A stretch of DNA of 64,000 bases from Promicromonospora sp. Populi (GCF_041081105.1 NZ_CP163528.1:4216001-4280000); one strand, 5' to 3'. Shown: positions 8,449-18,066, numbered from the stretch's first letter. The notes: generated by a model from the sequence alone, not told the origin. Numbers and translations are program-made.

Positions 8449-10134
8449 ATGGTGGAGCGGCAGGACGAAGGCGGGGGCGGGTCCGCCGGGTTCCGGGAGG
8501 CAATCGAGCAGGGGCGGACCGCCCTCGGCATCGAGCTCGGCTCCACCAGGATCAAGGCGTGCCTCGTCGGCCCGGACAACACGCCGCTGGCGAGCGGCAG
8601 CCACGACTGGGAGAACCAGCTCGTCGACGGCACGTGGACCTACTCGCTGGACGCCGTCTGGTCCGGCCTGCAGGCCTCGGTCGCCGCCCTCCTGGCCGAC
8701 GTCGAGGGGCAGTACGGCGTGCGCCCCACCACCTTCGGCGCGCTCGGCGTCTCGGCGATGATGCACGGCTACCTGGCGTTCGACGACGCGGGCGAGCTGC
8801 TCGTGCCGTTCCGGACCTGGCGGAACACCAGCACAGAGCGGGCCGCGACCGAGCTGACCGGCCTGTTCGAGCACAACGTGCCGCTGCGCTGGTCGGTCGC
8901 TCATCTCTACCAGGCGATCCTCGACCAGGAGCCGCACGTGCCGCGGGTGCGGCACATGACCACGCTGGCCGGGTACGTGCACTGGCAGTTGACCGGGCGG
9001 CAGGTGCTCGGCGTGGGCGATGCCTCCGGCATGTTCCCGATCGACGTAGCGACGAAGGGTTACGACCAGCGGATGCTGGCCCAGTTCGACGAGCTGGTTC
9101 GCGGCCGCGCCACCGGTGCCCGCCCCGTCACCAGCCACGGCATCGCCGATCTGCTGCCGCGCGTCCTGCCCGCCGGAGCGGACGCCGGCATGCTGACCAC
9201 AGAGGGCGCGGTCCTGCTCGACCCGACCGGCACGCTCCGGCCCGGCATCCCGCTGTGCCCGCCCGAGGGTGACGCCGGGACCGGCATGGTCGCGACCAGC
9301 TCCGTGGCGCCGCGGACCGGCAACGTCAGCGCCGGCACCAGCATCTTCGCGATGGTCGTCCTGGAGCGGCCGCTGGAGCGGGTGCACCAGGAGCTGGATC
9401 TCGTCACCACCCCGGCCGGCGACCTCGTGGCGATGGTGCACTGCAACAACGGGGCCAGCGAGCTTGGTGCGTGGGCCGAGGTGTTCGGCCAGCTCACGGC
9501 CGCCCTGGGCCAGCCGGCCGAGCCGGGCGCAGTCTTCGGGGCGCTCCTGCGGTCGGCCCTGGACGGCGACGCCGACGGCGGCGGCCTGCTCGCCTACAAC
9601 TACCTGGCGGGGGAGCCCATCACCGGCCTGGAGGCGGGCCGCCCGCTGTTCACCCGTACGCCGGACAGCCGGTTCACCCTGGCGAACTTCGCGCGCACCC
9701 AGGTCTACAGCGTGTTCGGCACCCTGAGCCTGGGCATGCGCGTGCTGGCCGAGGAGCGGGTCGAGCTGGACGCGCTGTTCGCGCACGGCGGCCTGTTCAA
9801 GACCGAGGGTGTGGCCCAGCGGCTGCTGGCCGCCGCCCTCGGCGCGCCGGTCGCGGTGGGCCGGACGGCAGGCGAGGGCGGCGCCTGGGGCATCGCCCTG
9901 CTCGCCGCCTACCGGGCGTCCGCGGACGGCGCGGCCGCCCCCGGGCAGAGCCTGGGTGACTACCTGGACGCCGAGGTGTTCTCCGGCGCCGCGCTCGACG
10001 TCGTCCAGCCCGACGCCGACGACGTCGCGGGGTTCGCCGCCTTCCTGGAGCGCTACAGCGCGGGTTTGCCGATCGAGCGTGCCGCCGTCGACACGCTCCG
10101 CACCAGGGACACCACGCGGGAGGCAGAAGCATGA
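8449..10134 (+). CDS. araB: L-ribulokinase (FGGY-family carbohydrate kinase)
   Basis: AraB phosphorylates L-ribulose to L-ribulose 5-phosphate with ATP, the second step of bacterial arabinose catabolism. The 561-residue protein has the FGGY N-terminal phosphate-1 motif (GIELGSTRIKACLV) after a non-conserved Gly-rich extension of about 20 residues, the xylulokinase-like ALGVSAMMHG segment, and a C-terminal adenosine-binding region (FAHGGLFKTEGVAQRLLAAA). Sequence alone would also allow a xylulokinase-like kinase; its position in an operon with araD (4-nt overlap) and araA decides for ribulokinase. The ATG at 8449 has only a weak upstream purine stretch. Confidence 0.85.
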   Translation: MVERQDEGGGGSAGFREAIEQGRTALGIELGSTRIKACLVGPDNTPLASGSHDWENQLVDGTWTYSLDAVWSGLQASVAALLADVEGQYGVRPTTFGALGVSAMMHGYLAFDDAGELLVPFRTWRNTSTERAATELTGLFEHNVPLRWSVAHLYQAILDQEPHVPRVRHMTTLAGYVHWQLTGRQVLGVGDASGMFPIDVATKGYDQRMLAQFDELVRGRATGARPVTSHGIADLLPRVLPAGADAGMLTTEGAVLLDPTGTLRPGIPLCPPEGDAGTGMVATSSVAPRTGNVSAGTSIFAMVVLERPLERVHQELDLVTTPAGDLVAMVHCNNGASELGAWAEVFGQLTAALGQPAEPGAVFGALLRSALDGDADGGGLLAYNYLAGEPITGLEAGRPLFTRTPDSRFTLANFARTQVYSVFGTLSLGMRVLAEERVELDALFAHGGLFKTEGVAQRLLAAALGAPVAVGRTAGEGGAWGIALLAAYRASADGAAAPGQSLGDYLDAEVFSGAALDVVQPDADDVAGFAAFLERYSAGLPIERAAVDTLRTRDTTREAEA

Positions 10135-10847
10135 CGGGCAAGGCCCTGACCGACTACTCGCGAGCGGTCCAGGACAAGGTGGCGCGCGTCCGCGCCGTCG
10201 TCTCGGACCTGCATGCCGAGCTGCCGCGCTGGGACCTGGTGGTCTGGACCGCGGGCAACGTGTCGCAGCGGGTGCCGAACCTCGGTGTGCCGGACGGCAG
10301 CGCCGATCTGTTCGTCATCAAGCCCTCGGGCGTCTCCTACGACGACCTCACCCCCGCGGACATGGTGGTCTGCGACCTCGACGGCCACCTCGTGGACGGG
10401 GTCCGCGCGCCGTCGTCGGACACCGCTGCGCATGCCTATGTGTACCGGCACCTGCCCGAGGTGGGCGGGGTGGTGCACACGCACTCGACGTACGCGACGG
10501 CCTGGGCCGCGCGGGGCGAGGAGGTGCCGTGCGTGCTCACGATGATGGCCGACGAGTTCGGCGGCCCGATCCCCGTGGGCCCGTTCGCGATCATCGGCGA
10601 CGACTCGATCGGCCGGGGCATCGTCGAGACCCTCCGGGGCCACCGCAGCCCCGCCGTGCTGATGCGCAACCACGGCCCGTTCACCATCGGCCGCGACGCG
10701 AAGGCGGCGGTAAAGACCGCGGTGATGGTCGAGGAGGTCGCCCGCACGGTGCACATCGCCCGCCAGCTGGGCGACCCGCTCCCCATCGAGCAGGCACACA
10801 TCGACGCCCTGTACACCCGCTACCAGACCGCCTACGGCCAGCCCTGA
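10131..10847 (+). CDS. araD: L-ribulose-5-phosphate 4-epimerase
   Basis: AraD is a zinc-dependent class II aldolase-fold enzyme that converts L-ribulose 5-phosphate to D-xylulose 5-phosphate, which enters the pentose phosphate pathway. The 238-residue product shows the phosphate-binding KPSGVSYDDL motif, the metal-ligand histidines in VVHTHSTYATAWA, and the third ligand region MRNHGPFTIG. The ATG overlaps the araB stop by 4 nt, so the two are translationally coupled. A member of the 60-bp palindromic repeat begins 9 nt after its stop codon. Confidence 0.94.
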   Translation: MTGKALTDYSRAVQDKVARVRAVVSDLHAELPRWDLVVWTAGNVSQRVPNLGVPDGSADLFVIKPSGVSYDDLTPADMVVCDLDGHLVDGVRAPSSDTAAHAYVYRHLPEVGGVVHTHSTYATAWAARGEEVPCVLTMMADEFGGPIPVGPFAIIGDDSIGRGIVETLRGHRSPAVLMRNHGPFTIGRDAKAAVKTAVMVEEVARTVHIARQLGDPLPIEQAHIDALYTRYQTAYGQP

Positions 10848-10855
10848 CCCACCTG

Positions 10856-10916
10856 GTTGTGGGCGCGATCGTTGCGCCTAAAGCGGGCGCGAAGCCGCAA
10901 CGATCGCGCCCACAAC
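10856..10916. repeat. Palindromic repeat, copy 1 (araD-araA gap)
   Basis: Arms at 10856-10876 and 10896-10916 are perfectly complementary (21 bp) around a 19-nt loop containing CCTAAAGCGGGC. The core arm is TTGTGGGCGCGATCGTTGCG. Copies 2 (14380) and 3 (30042, inverted orientation) share the arm sequence and the loop length. It occupies most of the 84-nt gap between araD and araA, so it is likely transcribed and may act as a processing or attenuation site. Confidence 0.85.
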
Positions 10917-10931
10917 GAAAGGAAAACAGAG

Positions 10932-12443
10932 ATGTCGAAGCCCTACGCGGACCGTGAGGTCTGGTTCCTCACCGGGAGCCAGGACCTCTACGGCGAGGAG
11001 ACCCTCGCCCAGGTCGCGGAGCAGTCCCAGGAGGTCGCCCGGGCCCTGGCCGCGTCGTCGTACGTGCCGGTCGAGGTCGTGTGGAAGCCCGTCCTGAAGG
11101 ACTCGGCCTCGATCCGCCGCGCCATGCTGGAGGCGAACAGCGACGACAAGGTGCTGGGCGTCGTCACCTGGATGCACACCTTCAGCCCCGCGAAGATGTG
11201 GATCGCCGGCCTGGACGCGCTGCGCAAGCCGCTGCTGCACCTGCACACGCAGGCGAACGTCGAGCTCCCCTGGGACGAGATCGACATGGACTTCATGAAC
11301 CTCAACCAGGCCGCGCACGGCGACCGCGAGTACGCGTACCTCGCCACGCGGCTCGGGGTCGCGCGGACCACTGTGGTGGGCCACGTCTCCAACCCGGCAG
11401 TCACACACCGGGTCGGTACCTGGGTGCGCGGCGCGGCCGGCTGGGCCGCGACGCACGAGCTCAGGCTGGTGCGGTTCGGCGACAACATGCGCAACGTGGC
11501 GGTCACCGAGGGCGACAAGACCGAGGCCGAGCTGCGGTTCGGCGTCTCGGTGAACACACACGGCGTGAACGACCTGGTCGCGGCGGTGGACGCCGTCGAG
11601 GAGCCTGCGATCGACACGCTGGTGGCGGAGTACGAGGAGCGGTACGACGTCGCCCCCGAGCTGCGGGCCGGCGCCGAGCGGCACGACTCCCTGCGCTACG
11701 CCGCGCGCCAGGAGCTCGCGCTGCTCGGGTTCCTGGAGGCGGCCGGCGCCAAGGCGTTCACCACCAGCTTCGAGGACCTGGGCGCCCTGCGCCAGCTCCC
11801 CGGTCTGGCGGTCCAGCGCCTCATGGAGCAGGGCTACGGTTTCGGCGCCGAGGGCGACTGGAAGACGGCGGTGCTTGTGCGGGCGGCCAAGGTGATGGGG
11901 CTCGGCCTCCCCGGTGGCGCGAGCCTGATGGAGGACTACACCTACGACCTCACACCGGGCTCCGAGCTCGTCCTCGGCGCGCACATGCTGGAGGTCTGCC
12001 CGTCGCTGACCAGCACAAAGCCGCGCATCGAGGTCCACCCGCTCGCCATCGGCGGCAAGGAGGACCCGGTCCGGATGGTCTTCTCCGCCGACGCCGCCCA
12101 GGGCGCCGTCGTCGTCTCGCTCGCCGACATGCGCGACCGGTTCCGCCTGACGGCGAACGTGGTCGACGTCGTCACCCCGCCGCACGCCCTGCCGAACCTG
12201 CCCGTGGCGCACGCCATGTGGGCGCCGCGGCCGTCCTTCGAGATCTCCGCCGAGTCGTGGCTGACGGCGGGCGGCGCCCACCACACCGTCATGTCGACGG
12301 CCGCGGGCATCGAGGCGTTCGAGGTGTTCGCGAACATCGCGCGCACCGAGCTGCTGATCATCGACGAGGACACGACGCGCCGCGGCTTTGCCGACCAGGT
12401 CCGCCACAACCAGGCCTACTACCGCCTGGCCCAGCCCCTCTAG
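10932..12443 (+). CDS. araA: L-arabinose isomerase
   Basis: AraA converts L-arabinose to L-ribulose, the first step of the pathway, using a divalent metal. The 503-residue length matches the family. Visible signatures are [18 protein letters not shown] at the N-terminus, [15 protein letters not shown], the [21 protein letters not shown] segment and the C-terminal metal histidine region ([11 protein letters not shown]). ATG 10932 is preceded by a GAAAGGAAAACAGAG purine-rich site. It is the third gene of araBDA, separated from araD by palindromic repeat copy 1. Its stop overlaps by 4 nt the stop of the convergent GPP34 gene. Confidence 0.96.
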   Translation: MSKPYADREVWFLTGSQDLYGEETLAQVAEQSQEVARALAASSYVPVEVVWKPVLKDSASIRRAMLEANSDDKVLGVVTWMHTFSPAKMWIAGLDALRKPLLHLHTQANVELPWDEIDMDFMNLNQAAHGDREYAYLATRLGVARTTVVGHVSNPAVTHRVGTWVRGAAGWAATHELRLVRFGDNMRNVAVTEGDKTEAELRFGVSVNTHGVNDLVAAVDAVEEPAIDTLVAEYEERYDVAPELRAGAERHDSLRYAARQELALLGFLEAAGAKAFTTSFEDLGALRQLPGLAVQRLMEQGYGFGAEGDWKTAVLVRAAKVMGLGLPGGASLMEDYTYDLTPGSELVLGAHMLEVCPSLTSTKPRIEVHPLAIGGKEDPVRMVFSADAAQGAVVVSLADMRDRFRLTANVVDVVTPPHALPNLPVAHAMWAPRPSFEISAESWLTAGGAHHTVMSTAAGIEAFEVFANIARTELLIIDEDTTRRGFADQVRHNQAYYRLAQPL

Positions 12444-13126
12444 CTGCCGGACGAGGCCGCACCCGCGGCGGCCACGGTCACCGCGACCATCGCCGCGTTG
12501 ACCTCGTCGATCGCGCGCTTCACCGCGGCGCCGGCCCACTCCGACGCGGCGATCTCCTTGGCCCGGCGCTTCAGCGCGCGCCGGTCCTGCTCGGGGAAGA
12601 CCTTGCGGAGCAGGTCGGTCGCGAGCAGCAGCGAGACCAGGGCCGACGTCGGACCGTCGGCGTCCGCGCTCCCGGTCAGTGCGGCCAGCACCCGCTCGCG
12701 GACCGCGGCCTCTGGCGCCGGGTCGTGCGCCGGCCAGGTCGTGATCGGGAACAGCCCGAGCACCTTGACCTGCTCCTCGCGCAGCACGCCCCGGGCGGCC
12801 AGCCCCTGCTGCAGGGTCTGGCGCAGCCTCCGGCCGAAGCCGCCCTGCCCGATCTTCTGGATCGCCGCCTTGGGCCTGCGGTTGTCCAGCAGGTCGAGGA
12901 TCTCGCGCTGCACAGGGTCCGACGGCGTGGCGCGGCCGGCCGCGCGGAACCGGCCGCGCTGGCCGCCGTCCGCGCCGTCGGACACGGTGAGCGCACCGCG
13001 CAGCGTGAGCTCAGCCATGGACGCTCCGGCGAGGGCGAGCTGGAGGTGCTGCCCGCTGACCATCGGTCGACCCGAGGTGTCGTCGAGGGCGAGGAGCAGG
13101 TACTCCTCGGCGAGGCTGAGGTCCAC
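12440..13126 (-). CDS. GPP34/GOLPH3-family protein
   Basis: This 228-residue cytoplasmic protein belongs to the GPP34 (Golgi phosphoprotein 3-like) family, frequent in actinobacteria and of unknown bacterial function; eukaryotic members bind phosphoinositides. The start [21 protein letters not shown] and the later LTLRGAL and [13 protein letters not shown] segments follow the family pattern. GTG 13126 is preferred over upstream starts because GGGAGACG lies before it and the domain begins there. It is convergent with araA (overlapping stops) and sits between two arabinose-related units without an evident metabolic connection. Confidence 0.82.
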   Translation of the reverse strand: MDLSLAEEYLLLALDDTSGRPMVSGQHLQLALAGASMAELTLRGALTVSDGADGGQRGRFRAAGRATPSDPVQREILDLLDNRRPKAAIQKIGQGGFGRRLRQTLQQGLAARGVLREEQVKVLGLFPITTWPAHDPAPEAAVRERVLAALTGSADADGPTSALVSLLLATDLLRKVFPEQDRRALKRRAKEIAASEWAGAAVKRAIDEVNAAMVAVTVAAAGAASSGS

Positions 13127-13281
13127 GGATCGTCTCCCGTTCGGCGGTGGTCGGTCTGTCAGGCCCCAGCAGATCATGGCCGGCCCGGGGGCGTGATCCG
13201 TCGCAAGGATGACCGCGAGCCCCGGGTCGGCGAGGCAGATTCGTTGCTCGATTGTGATGCCGTCCACTTTCGGCGCATTCA

Positions 13282-13295
13282 TGTTAGCGCTAACA
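13282..13295. promoter_or_regulatory. Perfect LacI-type operator before the YtfQ-type transporter
   Basis: TGTTAGCGCTAACA is a perfect 14-bp palindrome matching the core of LacI/GalR operators. Its right half overlaps a -10-like TAACAT (13291-13296). The gene starts at 13359 after a short leader. Together with 8336, 22828 and 4977 it defines a local set of related sites. The remaining gap between the divergent GPP34 gene (start 13126) and this site shows nothing else recognised. Confidence 0.85.
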
Positions 13296-13358
13296 TTTCT
13301 CGGGCAGGCAGGCATCTAGCACCCGCACGACGCCGTGCGGGGATCTCAAGGAGGAGAC

Positions 13359-14366
13359 ATGGCACGCACAACCCTGACCCGTACCGTCCTGGCCGCGGTG
13401 TCGGCAGCCTCGCTGTTCGCGCTCGGCGCGTGCAGCTCGGACGCAGGCACGCAGACCCCGGGCGGAAGCGAGTCCGGCGGCGGCGCCGACGACGGCGTCA
13501 TCACTCTCGGTTTCTCGCAGGTGGGCGCCGAGTCCGGGTGGCGCGCCGCCAACACGAAGTCCATCCAGGACACGCTCACCGAGGAGAACGGCTTCGAGCT
13601 CAAGTTCTCCGACGCGCAGCAGAAGCAGGAGAACCAGATCCAGGCCATCCGCTCCTACATCACGCAGGGCGTGGACGTCATCGCGTTCTCCCCGGTGGTC
13701 GAGACCGGCTGGGACGCCGTGCTCCAGGAGGCCAAGGCGGCAGGCATTCCCGTGATCCTCACGGACCGCGCCGTCGACTCCAGTGACGAGACGCTGTACG
13801 AGTCGTTCATCGGCTCCGACTTCGTGCTCGAGGGCGAGACGGCCGGACAGTGGGCGGTCGAGCAGTACGACGGCGAGGGCTACCAGGCCGTCGAGCTCCA
13901 GGGCACCACGGGCGCCGCCCCGGCGATCGACCGCAAGGAGGGCTTCGAGTCCGCCATCGAGGGCTCCGACATCGAGATCATCGACAGCCAGACGGGCAAC
14001 TTCACGCGGGCCGAGGGCAAGACCGTTATGGAGGGCTTCCTGAACGCCCACGACGACATCGACCTCGTGTTCGCGCACAACGACGACATGGGGCTCGGCG
14101 CGATCGAGGCCATCGAGGCCGCCGGCATGACGCCCGGCGAGGACATCAAGATCATCACGATCGACGCCGTCAAGGACGGCATGCAGGCGCTGGCCGACGG
14201 CAAGATCAACTACATCGTCGAGTGCAACCCGCTGCTCGGCCCGGACCTGGCGGAGATCGCCCAGAAGGTCCTCGCCGGCGAGGAGGTCGAGAAGCGCATC
14301 GTGGTCGAGGACCAGGCGTTCGACCAGGCCGCGGCGATCGAAGCGCTGCCGACGCGCGAGTACTGA
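13359..14366 (+). CDS. ytfQ: Furanose-type sugar-binding lipoprotein (YtfQ family)
   Basis: This 335-residue periplasmic-binding-protein-like lipoprotein matches the YtfQ type: FSQVGAESGWRAANTKSIQDT near the start of the mature region, then QENQIQAIRSYITQGVDVIAF. Escherichia coli YtfQ binds galactofuranose, and related Shewanella proteins serve arabinose. The lipobox is LGACSSD near residue 26. AAGGAGGAG lies 7 nt before ATG 13359. Given araBDA upstream and a secreted arabinofuranosidase downstream, L-arabinofuranose is the likely ligand (inference). Repeat copy 2 begins 13 nt after its stop, before the ATPase gene. Confidence 0.9.
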   Translation: MARTTLTRTVLAAVSAASLFALGACSSDAGTQTPGGSESGGGADDGVITLGFSQVGAESGWRAANTKSIQDTLTEENGFELKFSDAQQKQENQIQAIRSYITQGVDVIAFSPVVETGWDAVLQEAKAAGIPVILTDRAVDSSDETLYESFIGSDFVLEGETAGQWAVEQYDGEGYQAVELQGTTGAAPAIDRKEGFESAIEGSDIEIIDSQTGNFTRAEGKTVMEGFLNAHDDIDLVFAHNDDMGLGAIEAIEAAGMTPGEDIKIITIDAVKDGMQALADGKINYIVECNPLLGPDLAEIAQKVLAGEEVEKRIVVEDQAFDQAAAIEALPTREY

Positions 14367-14379
14367 CGCCCCGTCCCTC

Positions 14380-14446
14380 TTGGTTGTGGGCGTGACCGTT
14401 GCGCCCATACCGGGCACGTAGTCGCAACGATCACGCCCACGGCCAA
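14380..14446. repeat. Palindromic repeat, copy 2 (ytfQ-ytfR gap)
   Basis: Arms at 14380-14403 and 14423-14446 pair over 24 positions with one mismatch and two G-U pairs, around a 19-nt loop (CCCATACCGGGCACGTAGT). The core is the same TTGTGGGCGTGA-CGTTGCG sequence as copies 1 and 3. It lies between the binding-protein gene and the ATPase gene of one transport operon, where a stable hairpin would favour a higher level of binding-protein mRNA than of ATPase and permease mRNA. Confidence 0.85.
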
Positions 14447-14468
14447 GGGCCGAGCAAGAAGGTCGAGG

Positions 14469-15995
14469 ATGACCCAGCAGACAACAGCAGCCGTCGTCGA
14501 GATGACCGGCATCAGCGTCGAATTTCCCCCGGTGAAGGCCCTCGACGGGGTCGACTTCAGCCTGCGCCCCGGCGAGATCCACGCGCTCATGGGTGAGAAC
14601 GGCGCGGGCAAGTCCACCCTGATCAAGGCCCTCACGGGGATCCATACGCCGACGGCGGGGACGATCCGCGTCGACGGCGTCGAAAGGAGGTTCACCGGCC
14701 CCGCCGACGCCCGGGCCCACGGCGTCAGCACCGTGTACCAGGAGGTTAATCTCTGCGAGAACCTCACGGTCGCGGAGAACATCATGCTCGGCGCCGAGCC
14801 GCGGCTGCTGGGCGCCCTGCACTGGCCAGCGATGCGCCGGCAGGCGGCGAAGCACCTGGAGCGGATGGGCCTGACCATCGACCCGGCGTCGTCGCTGGGC
14901 TCGCACTCGCTGGCGGTGCAGCAGCTCGTCGCGATCTGCCGGGCCACGGTGAGCGACTGCAAGGTGCTGGTCCTCGACGAGCCCACCTCCAGCCTTGATA
15001 CCGACGAGGTGGAGCGCCTGTTCACCGTCATGCGCTCGCTGCGCGCCGACGGCGTGGCGATCCTGTTCGTGAGCCACTTCCTGGACCAGGTCTACGAGGT
15101 CTCCGACCGCATGACCGTGCTGCGCAACGGCGCTCTCGTGGGCGAGTTCGTCACCGCGGACCTGCCGGCCGCGGAGCTGGTGCAGCACATGATCGGCCGT
15201 TCCATGGACGTGCTGGAGGAGGTCGAGGAAGTCGTCGAGCGGGCCGAGCGGCCGGCCGGTGCCGCCCCGCTGCTGCAGGTGGTCGGGCTGGGTCGCAAGG
15301 GGTCCGTGCAGCCTTTCGACCTCGACCTCTACGAGGGAGAAGTTGTGGGCCTCGCCGGGCTGCTCGGCTCGGGCCGTACGGAGCTGGCGCGCCTCCTCAC
15401 GGGCGCCGACCGGGCCGACGCCGGCCAGACCCGCGTGGCCGGGAAGGTCACCAGGCTGCGGACTCCCCGCACGGCCATGGGCCACGGCATCGCGTACACG
15501 TCCGAGGATCGCAAGGGCGAGGGCGTCGTGGACGGCCTGACCGTGCGGGAGAACATAGTGCTCGCCCTCCAGGCGGAGCGCGGCTGGATGCGGCCGTTGC
15601 CCCGCAAGCAGGTCGACGAGCTGGTCGCGTCGTACATCCAGCGGCTCGGCATCCGACCCGCCAACCCAGAGGCGCTGCTGCGCAACCTGTCCGGCGGCAA
15701 CCAGCAGAAGGTGCTGCTCGCGCGGTGGCTCGCCACGTCGCCCCGGCTGCTCGTCCTGGACGAGCCGACGCGCGGCATCGACGTCGGCGCCAAGGCGGAG
15801 ATCCAGAAGCTCGTGGCCGACCTGGCCGCGGACGGCATGTCCGTCGTCTTCATCTCCGCGGAGCTCGAGGAGGTGCTGCGTCTCTCGCAGCGCATCGCCG
15901 TGCTGCGGGACCGCCGCAAGGTTGCGGAGATCGACGGAGCAGGAGCCACGATGAACCAGGTGGTCGAACTCATCGCAGGGGGTGGGGCAGCGTGA
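14469..15995 (+). CDS. ytfR: Sugar ABC transporter ATPase, duplicated domain (YtfR family)
   Basis: This 508-residue CUT2 ATPase has two fused nucleotide-binding domains. The first has Walker [10 protein letters not shown] and Walker B VLVLDEPTSSLD. The second has the usual degenerate P-loop (GLLGSGRTE) with a normal signature LSGGNQQKV and [12 protein letters not shown]. It powers uptake through the two following permeases. ATG 14469 has GGTCGAGG upstream. The stop overlaps the next gene's start by 4 nt. Confidence 0.93.
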   Translation: MTQQTTAAVVEMTGISVEFPPVKALDGVDFSLRPGEIHALMGENGAGKSTLIKALTGIHTPTAGTIRVDGVERRFTGPADARAHGVSTVYQEVNLCENLTVAENIMLGAEPRLLGALHWPAMRRQAAKHLERMGLTIDPASSLGSHSLAVQQLVAICRATVSDCKVLVLDEPTSSLDTDEVERLFTVMRSLRADGVAILFVSHFLDQVYEVSDRMTVLRNGALVGEFVTADLPAAELVQHMIGRSMDVLEEVEEVVERAERPAGAAPLLQVVGLGRKGSVQPFDLDLYEGEVVGLAGLLGSGRTELARLLTGADRADAGQTRVAGKVTRLRTPRTAMGHGIAYTSEDRKGEGVVDGLTVRENIVLALQAERGWMRPLPRKQVDELVASYIQRLGIRPANPEALLRNLSGGNQQKVLLARWLATSPRLLVLDEPTRGIDVGAKAEIQKLVADLAADGMSVVFISAELEEVLRLSQRIAVLRDRRKVAEIDGAGATMNQVVELIAGGGAA

Positions 15996-17059
15996 GCAAC
16001 CTGCTTCGCCACCACCTCTTCTGGCCGGTGACCGCCCTGGTCGCCCTGCTGGTCGCCAACACGGTCGCCCGGCCCAGCTTCCTCGCGATCACGGTCCGGG
16101 ACGGCCACCTGTTCGGCGCCCCGGTCGACATCCTGCGGACCACCGCGCCCCTGCTGCTGGTCGCCCTCGGCATGACGCTGGTCATCGCGACGCGCGGCAT
16201 CGACCTCTCGGTCGGCGCAGTGGTCGCGGTCTCGGGAGCGGTGGCGCTGTCGCACATCGCGTCGTCGCCGAATCCCGAGTCACCCGTCACCGTACTCACC
16301 GCCATCGGACTCGCCCTGGCACTGTGCCTGGTGCTGGGCGTGTGGAACGGGTTCCTGGTCTCGGTGCTCGGCATCCAGCCGATCATCGCCACGCTCATCC
16401 TGATGACGGCGGGCCGCGGCGTCGCCATGCTCATCACCGGCGGCATGATCACCACTATCAACAGCGCGCCGTTCAAGACGCTCGGCTCGGGATTCTGGCT
16501 GGGCCTGCCCGTGGCCGCCGTCATCGCGTTCGGCGTGTTCGCCGTGGTCGCGTTCGTGGTGCGGCGTACAGCGCTCGGCATGCTCCTGGAGGCGACGGGC
16601 ATCAACCCGTCCGCCAGCCGGCTGTCCGGCGTGCGGTCCAAGACGCTGACCTGGACCGTGTACACGGCGTCGGGCCTGTTCGCGGGTCTGGCGGGGCTGC
16701 TGATCAGCGCCGACACCATGGCCGCCGATGCCAACAACGCAGGCGTGTTCATCGAGCTCGACGCGATCCTCGCGGTGGTGATCGGTGGGACGGCGCTCTC
16801 TGGCGGCAAGTTCAACCTGTCGGGCACCCTGGTGGGCGCCCTCGTCATCGCGACCCTGGAGCGGACCGTCACCGTGCTCGGGGTCTCCCCGCTGGTCACG
16901 CCACTGTTCATGGCCCTCGTCGTCATCGCGGTGACGCTGCTGCAGTCGCCGCGGATGCGGGAACGGCTCATGGCCGCCACCCGGCGCCCGGTCGCAACGA
17001 CGCCGCCCGAGCCGCAGCCCGCTGCGCGCCCCGACTCGACGGAGGTGAAGGCCCGATGA
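15992..17059 (+). CDS. ytfT: Sugar ABC transporter permease (YtfT family)
   Basis: This 355-residue CUT2 permease has about nine or ten transmembrane segments. It carries the family motif ATRGIDLSVGAVVAVSG and the C-terminal IGGTALSGGKFNLSGTLVG loop. It begins with GTG overlapping the ATPase stop by 4 nt. A Pro/Ala/Arg-rich cytoplasmic tail of about 30 residues follows the last helix. It forms a heteromeric channel with the next gene product, as in the YtfT-YjfF pair. Confidence 0.92.
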   Translation: MSNLLRHHLFWPVTALVALLVANTVARPSFLAITVRDGHLFGAPVDILRTTAPLLLVALGMTLVIATRGIDLSVGAVVAVSGAVALSHIASSPNPESPVTVLTAIGLALALCLVLGVWNGFLVSVLGIQPIIATLILMTAGRGVAMLITGGMITTINSAPFKTLGSGFWLGLPVAAVIAFGVFAVVAFVVRRTALGMLLEATGINPSASRLSGVRSKTLTWTVYTASGLFAGLAGLLISADTMAADANNAGVFIELDAILAVVIGGTALSGGKFNLSGTLVGALVIATLERTVTVLGVSPLVTPLFMALVVIAVTLLQSPRMRERLMAATRRPVATTPPEPQPAARPDSTEVKAR

Positions 17060-18057
17060 CGACATCGGCCCCCGCTCGCGCGCCGCGCCGTGCGCTGAAG
17101 ATCCCCACCCGGCTGGACCGGCGCTACCTGCCGGTGGTCGGCACGTTCGTGGTGCTCGCGCTCATGCTGATCGTGGGTGGCAGCCGGTACGAGAACTTCC
17201 TCACGCCGGCCGTGATCTCCAACCTGTTCATCAACAACGCGCACCTCATAGTGCTCGCGGTGGGCATGACGTTCGTGATCCTCACCGGCGGCATCGACCT
17301 CTCGGTCGGGTCCGTCCTGGCGCTGTCCACGGTGGTCACCGCCGCACTGTTCCAGGCCGGCTGGCCGGGGGCAGCGGTCATCCCGCTCGCCGTCGGCGCC
17401 GGGACCGTGATCGGCCTGGCCCACGGCGTGATGGTGCACTACTTCCAGGTGCAGCCGTTCGTGGCGACCCTCGCGGGCATGTTCTTCGCACGCGGGCTGT
17501 GCTTCCTCATCGCGCCGGAGTCCATAGCCATCGACGACCCGGCGTTCGTGGCGCTCGCCGGCTGGGTCCAGATCTTCGGCGAGTGGCGCATGACCTCCAG
17601 CGTGCTCATCGGGCTGATCGTGGTGGGCCTCGGGTTCCTGGTGCTGCACTTCACGCGGTTCGGCCGCACGGTGTACGCGATCGGCGGCAGCGAGCAGTCC
17701 GCCCTGCTCATGGGCCTGCCCGTGGCCCGCACCAAGGTGCTCGCCTACGTGGTGAGCGGCACCTGCGCGGGGCTCGGCGGCCTGCTGTTCGCGATGTACT
17801 CCCGGTCCGGCTACTCGCTGACCGGCGTCGCCATGGAGCTCGACGCCATCGCGGCGGTCGTCATCGGCGGCACGCTGCTCACGGGCGGCACCGGGTTAGT
17901 GCTCGGCTCCGTGCTTGGCGTGCTGGTGCTCGGCTTGATCCAGACCATCATCACGTTCGAGGGCACCCTCAGCTCCTGGTGGACCAAGATCGTGATCGGC
18001 GTGCTGCTGCTCATCTTCGTGGCCCTCCAGCGGGTGCTGTCCCTCCGCAGGACGTAA
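17056..18057 (+). CDS. yjfF: Sugar ABC transporter permease (YjfF family)
   Basis: This 333-residue second CUT2 permease overlaps ytfT by 4 nt. The motif [19 protein letters not shown] and the GGTLLTGGTGLVLGSVLGVL segment are diagnostic of the branched ribose/galactofuranose permease family. Two different permease genes in one CUT2 operon is the specific mark of YtfQRT-YjfF systems and distinguishes them from ribose-type systems with a single permease. The unit ends at the perfect hairpin at 18067. Confidence 0.92.
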   Translation: MTTSAPARAPRRALKIPTRLDRRYLPVVGTFVVLALMLIVGGSRYENFLTPAVISNLFINNAHLIVLAVGMTFVILTGGIDLSVGSVLALSTVVTAALFQAGWPGAAVIPLAVGAGTVIGLAHGVMVHYFQVQPFVATLAGMFFARGLCFLIAPESIAIDDPAFVALAGWVQIFGEWRMTSSVLIGLIVVGLGFLVLHFTRFGRTVYAIGGSEQSALLMGLPVARTKVLAYVVSGTCAGLGGLLFAMYSRSGYSLTGVAMELDAIAAVVIGGTLLTGGTGLVLGSVLGVLVLGLIQTIITFEGTLSSWWTKIVIGVLLLIFVALQRVLSLRRT

Positions 18058-18066
18058 CCGGTACCC

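Noticed and set aside
10857..10931. N-terminal extension of AraA starting inside repeat copy 1
   Set aside because: The upstream GTG lies in the palindrome arm. ATG 10932 has its own ribosome binding site and gives the normal family N-terminus.
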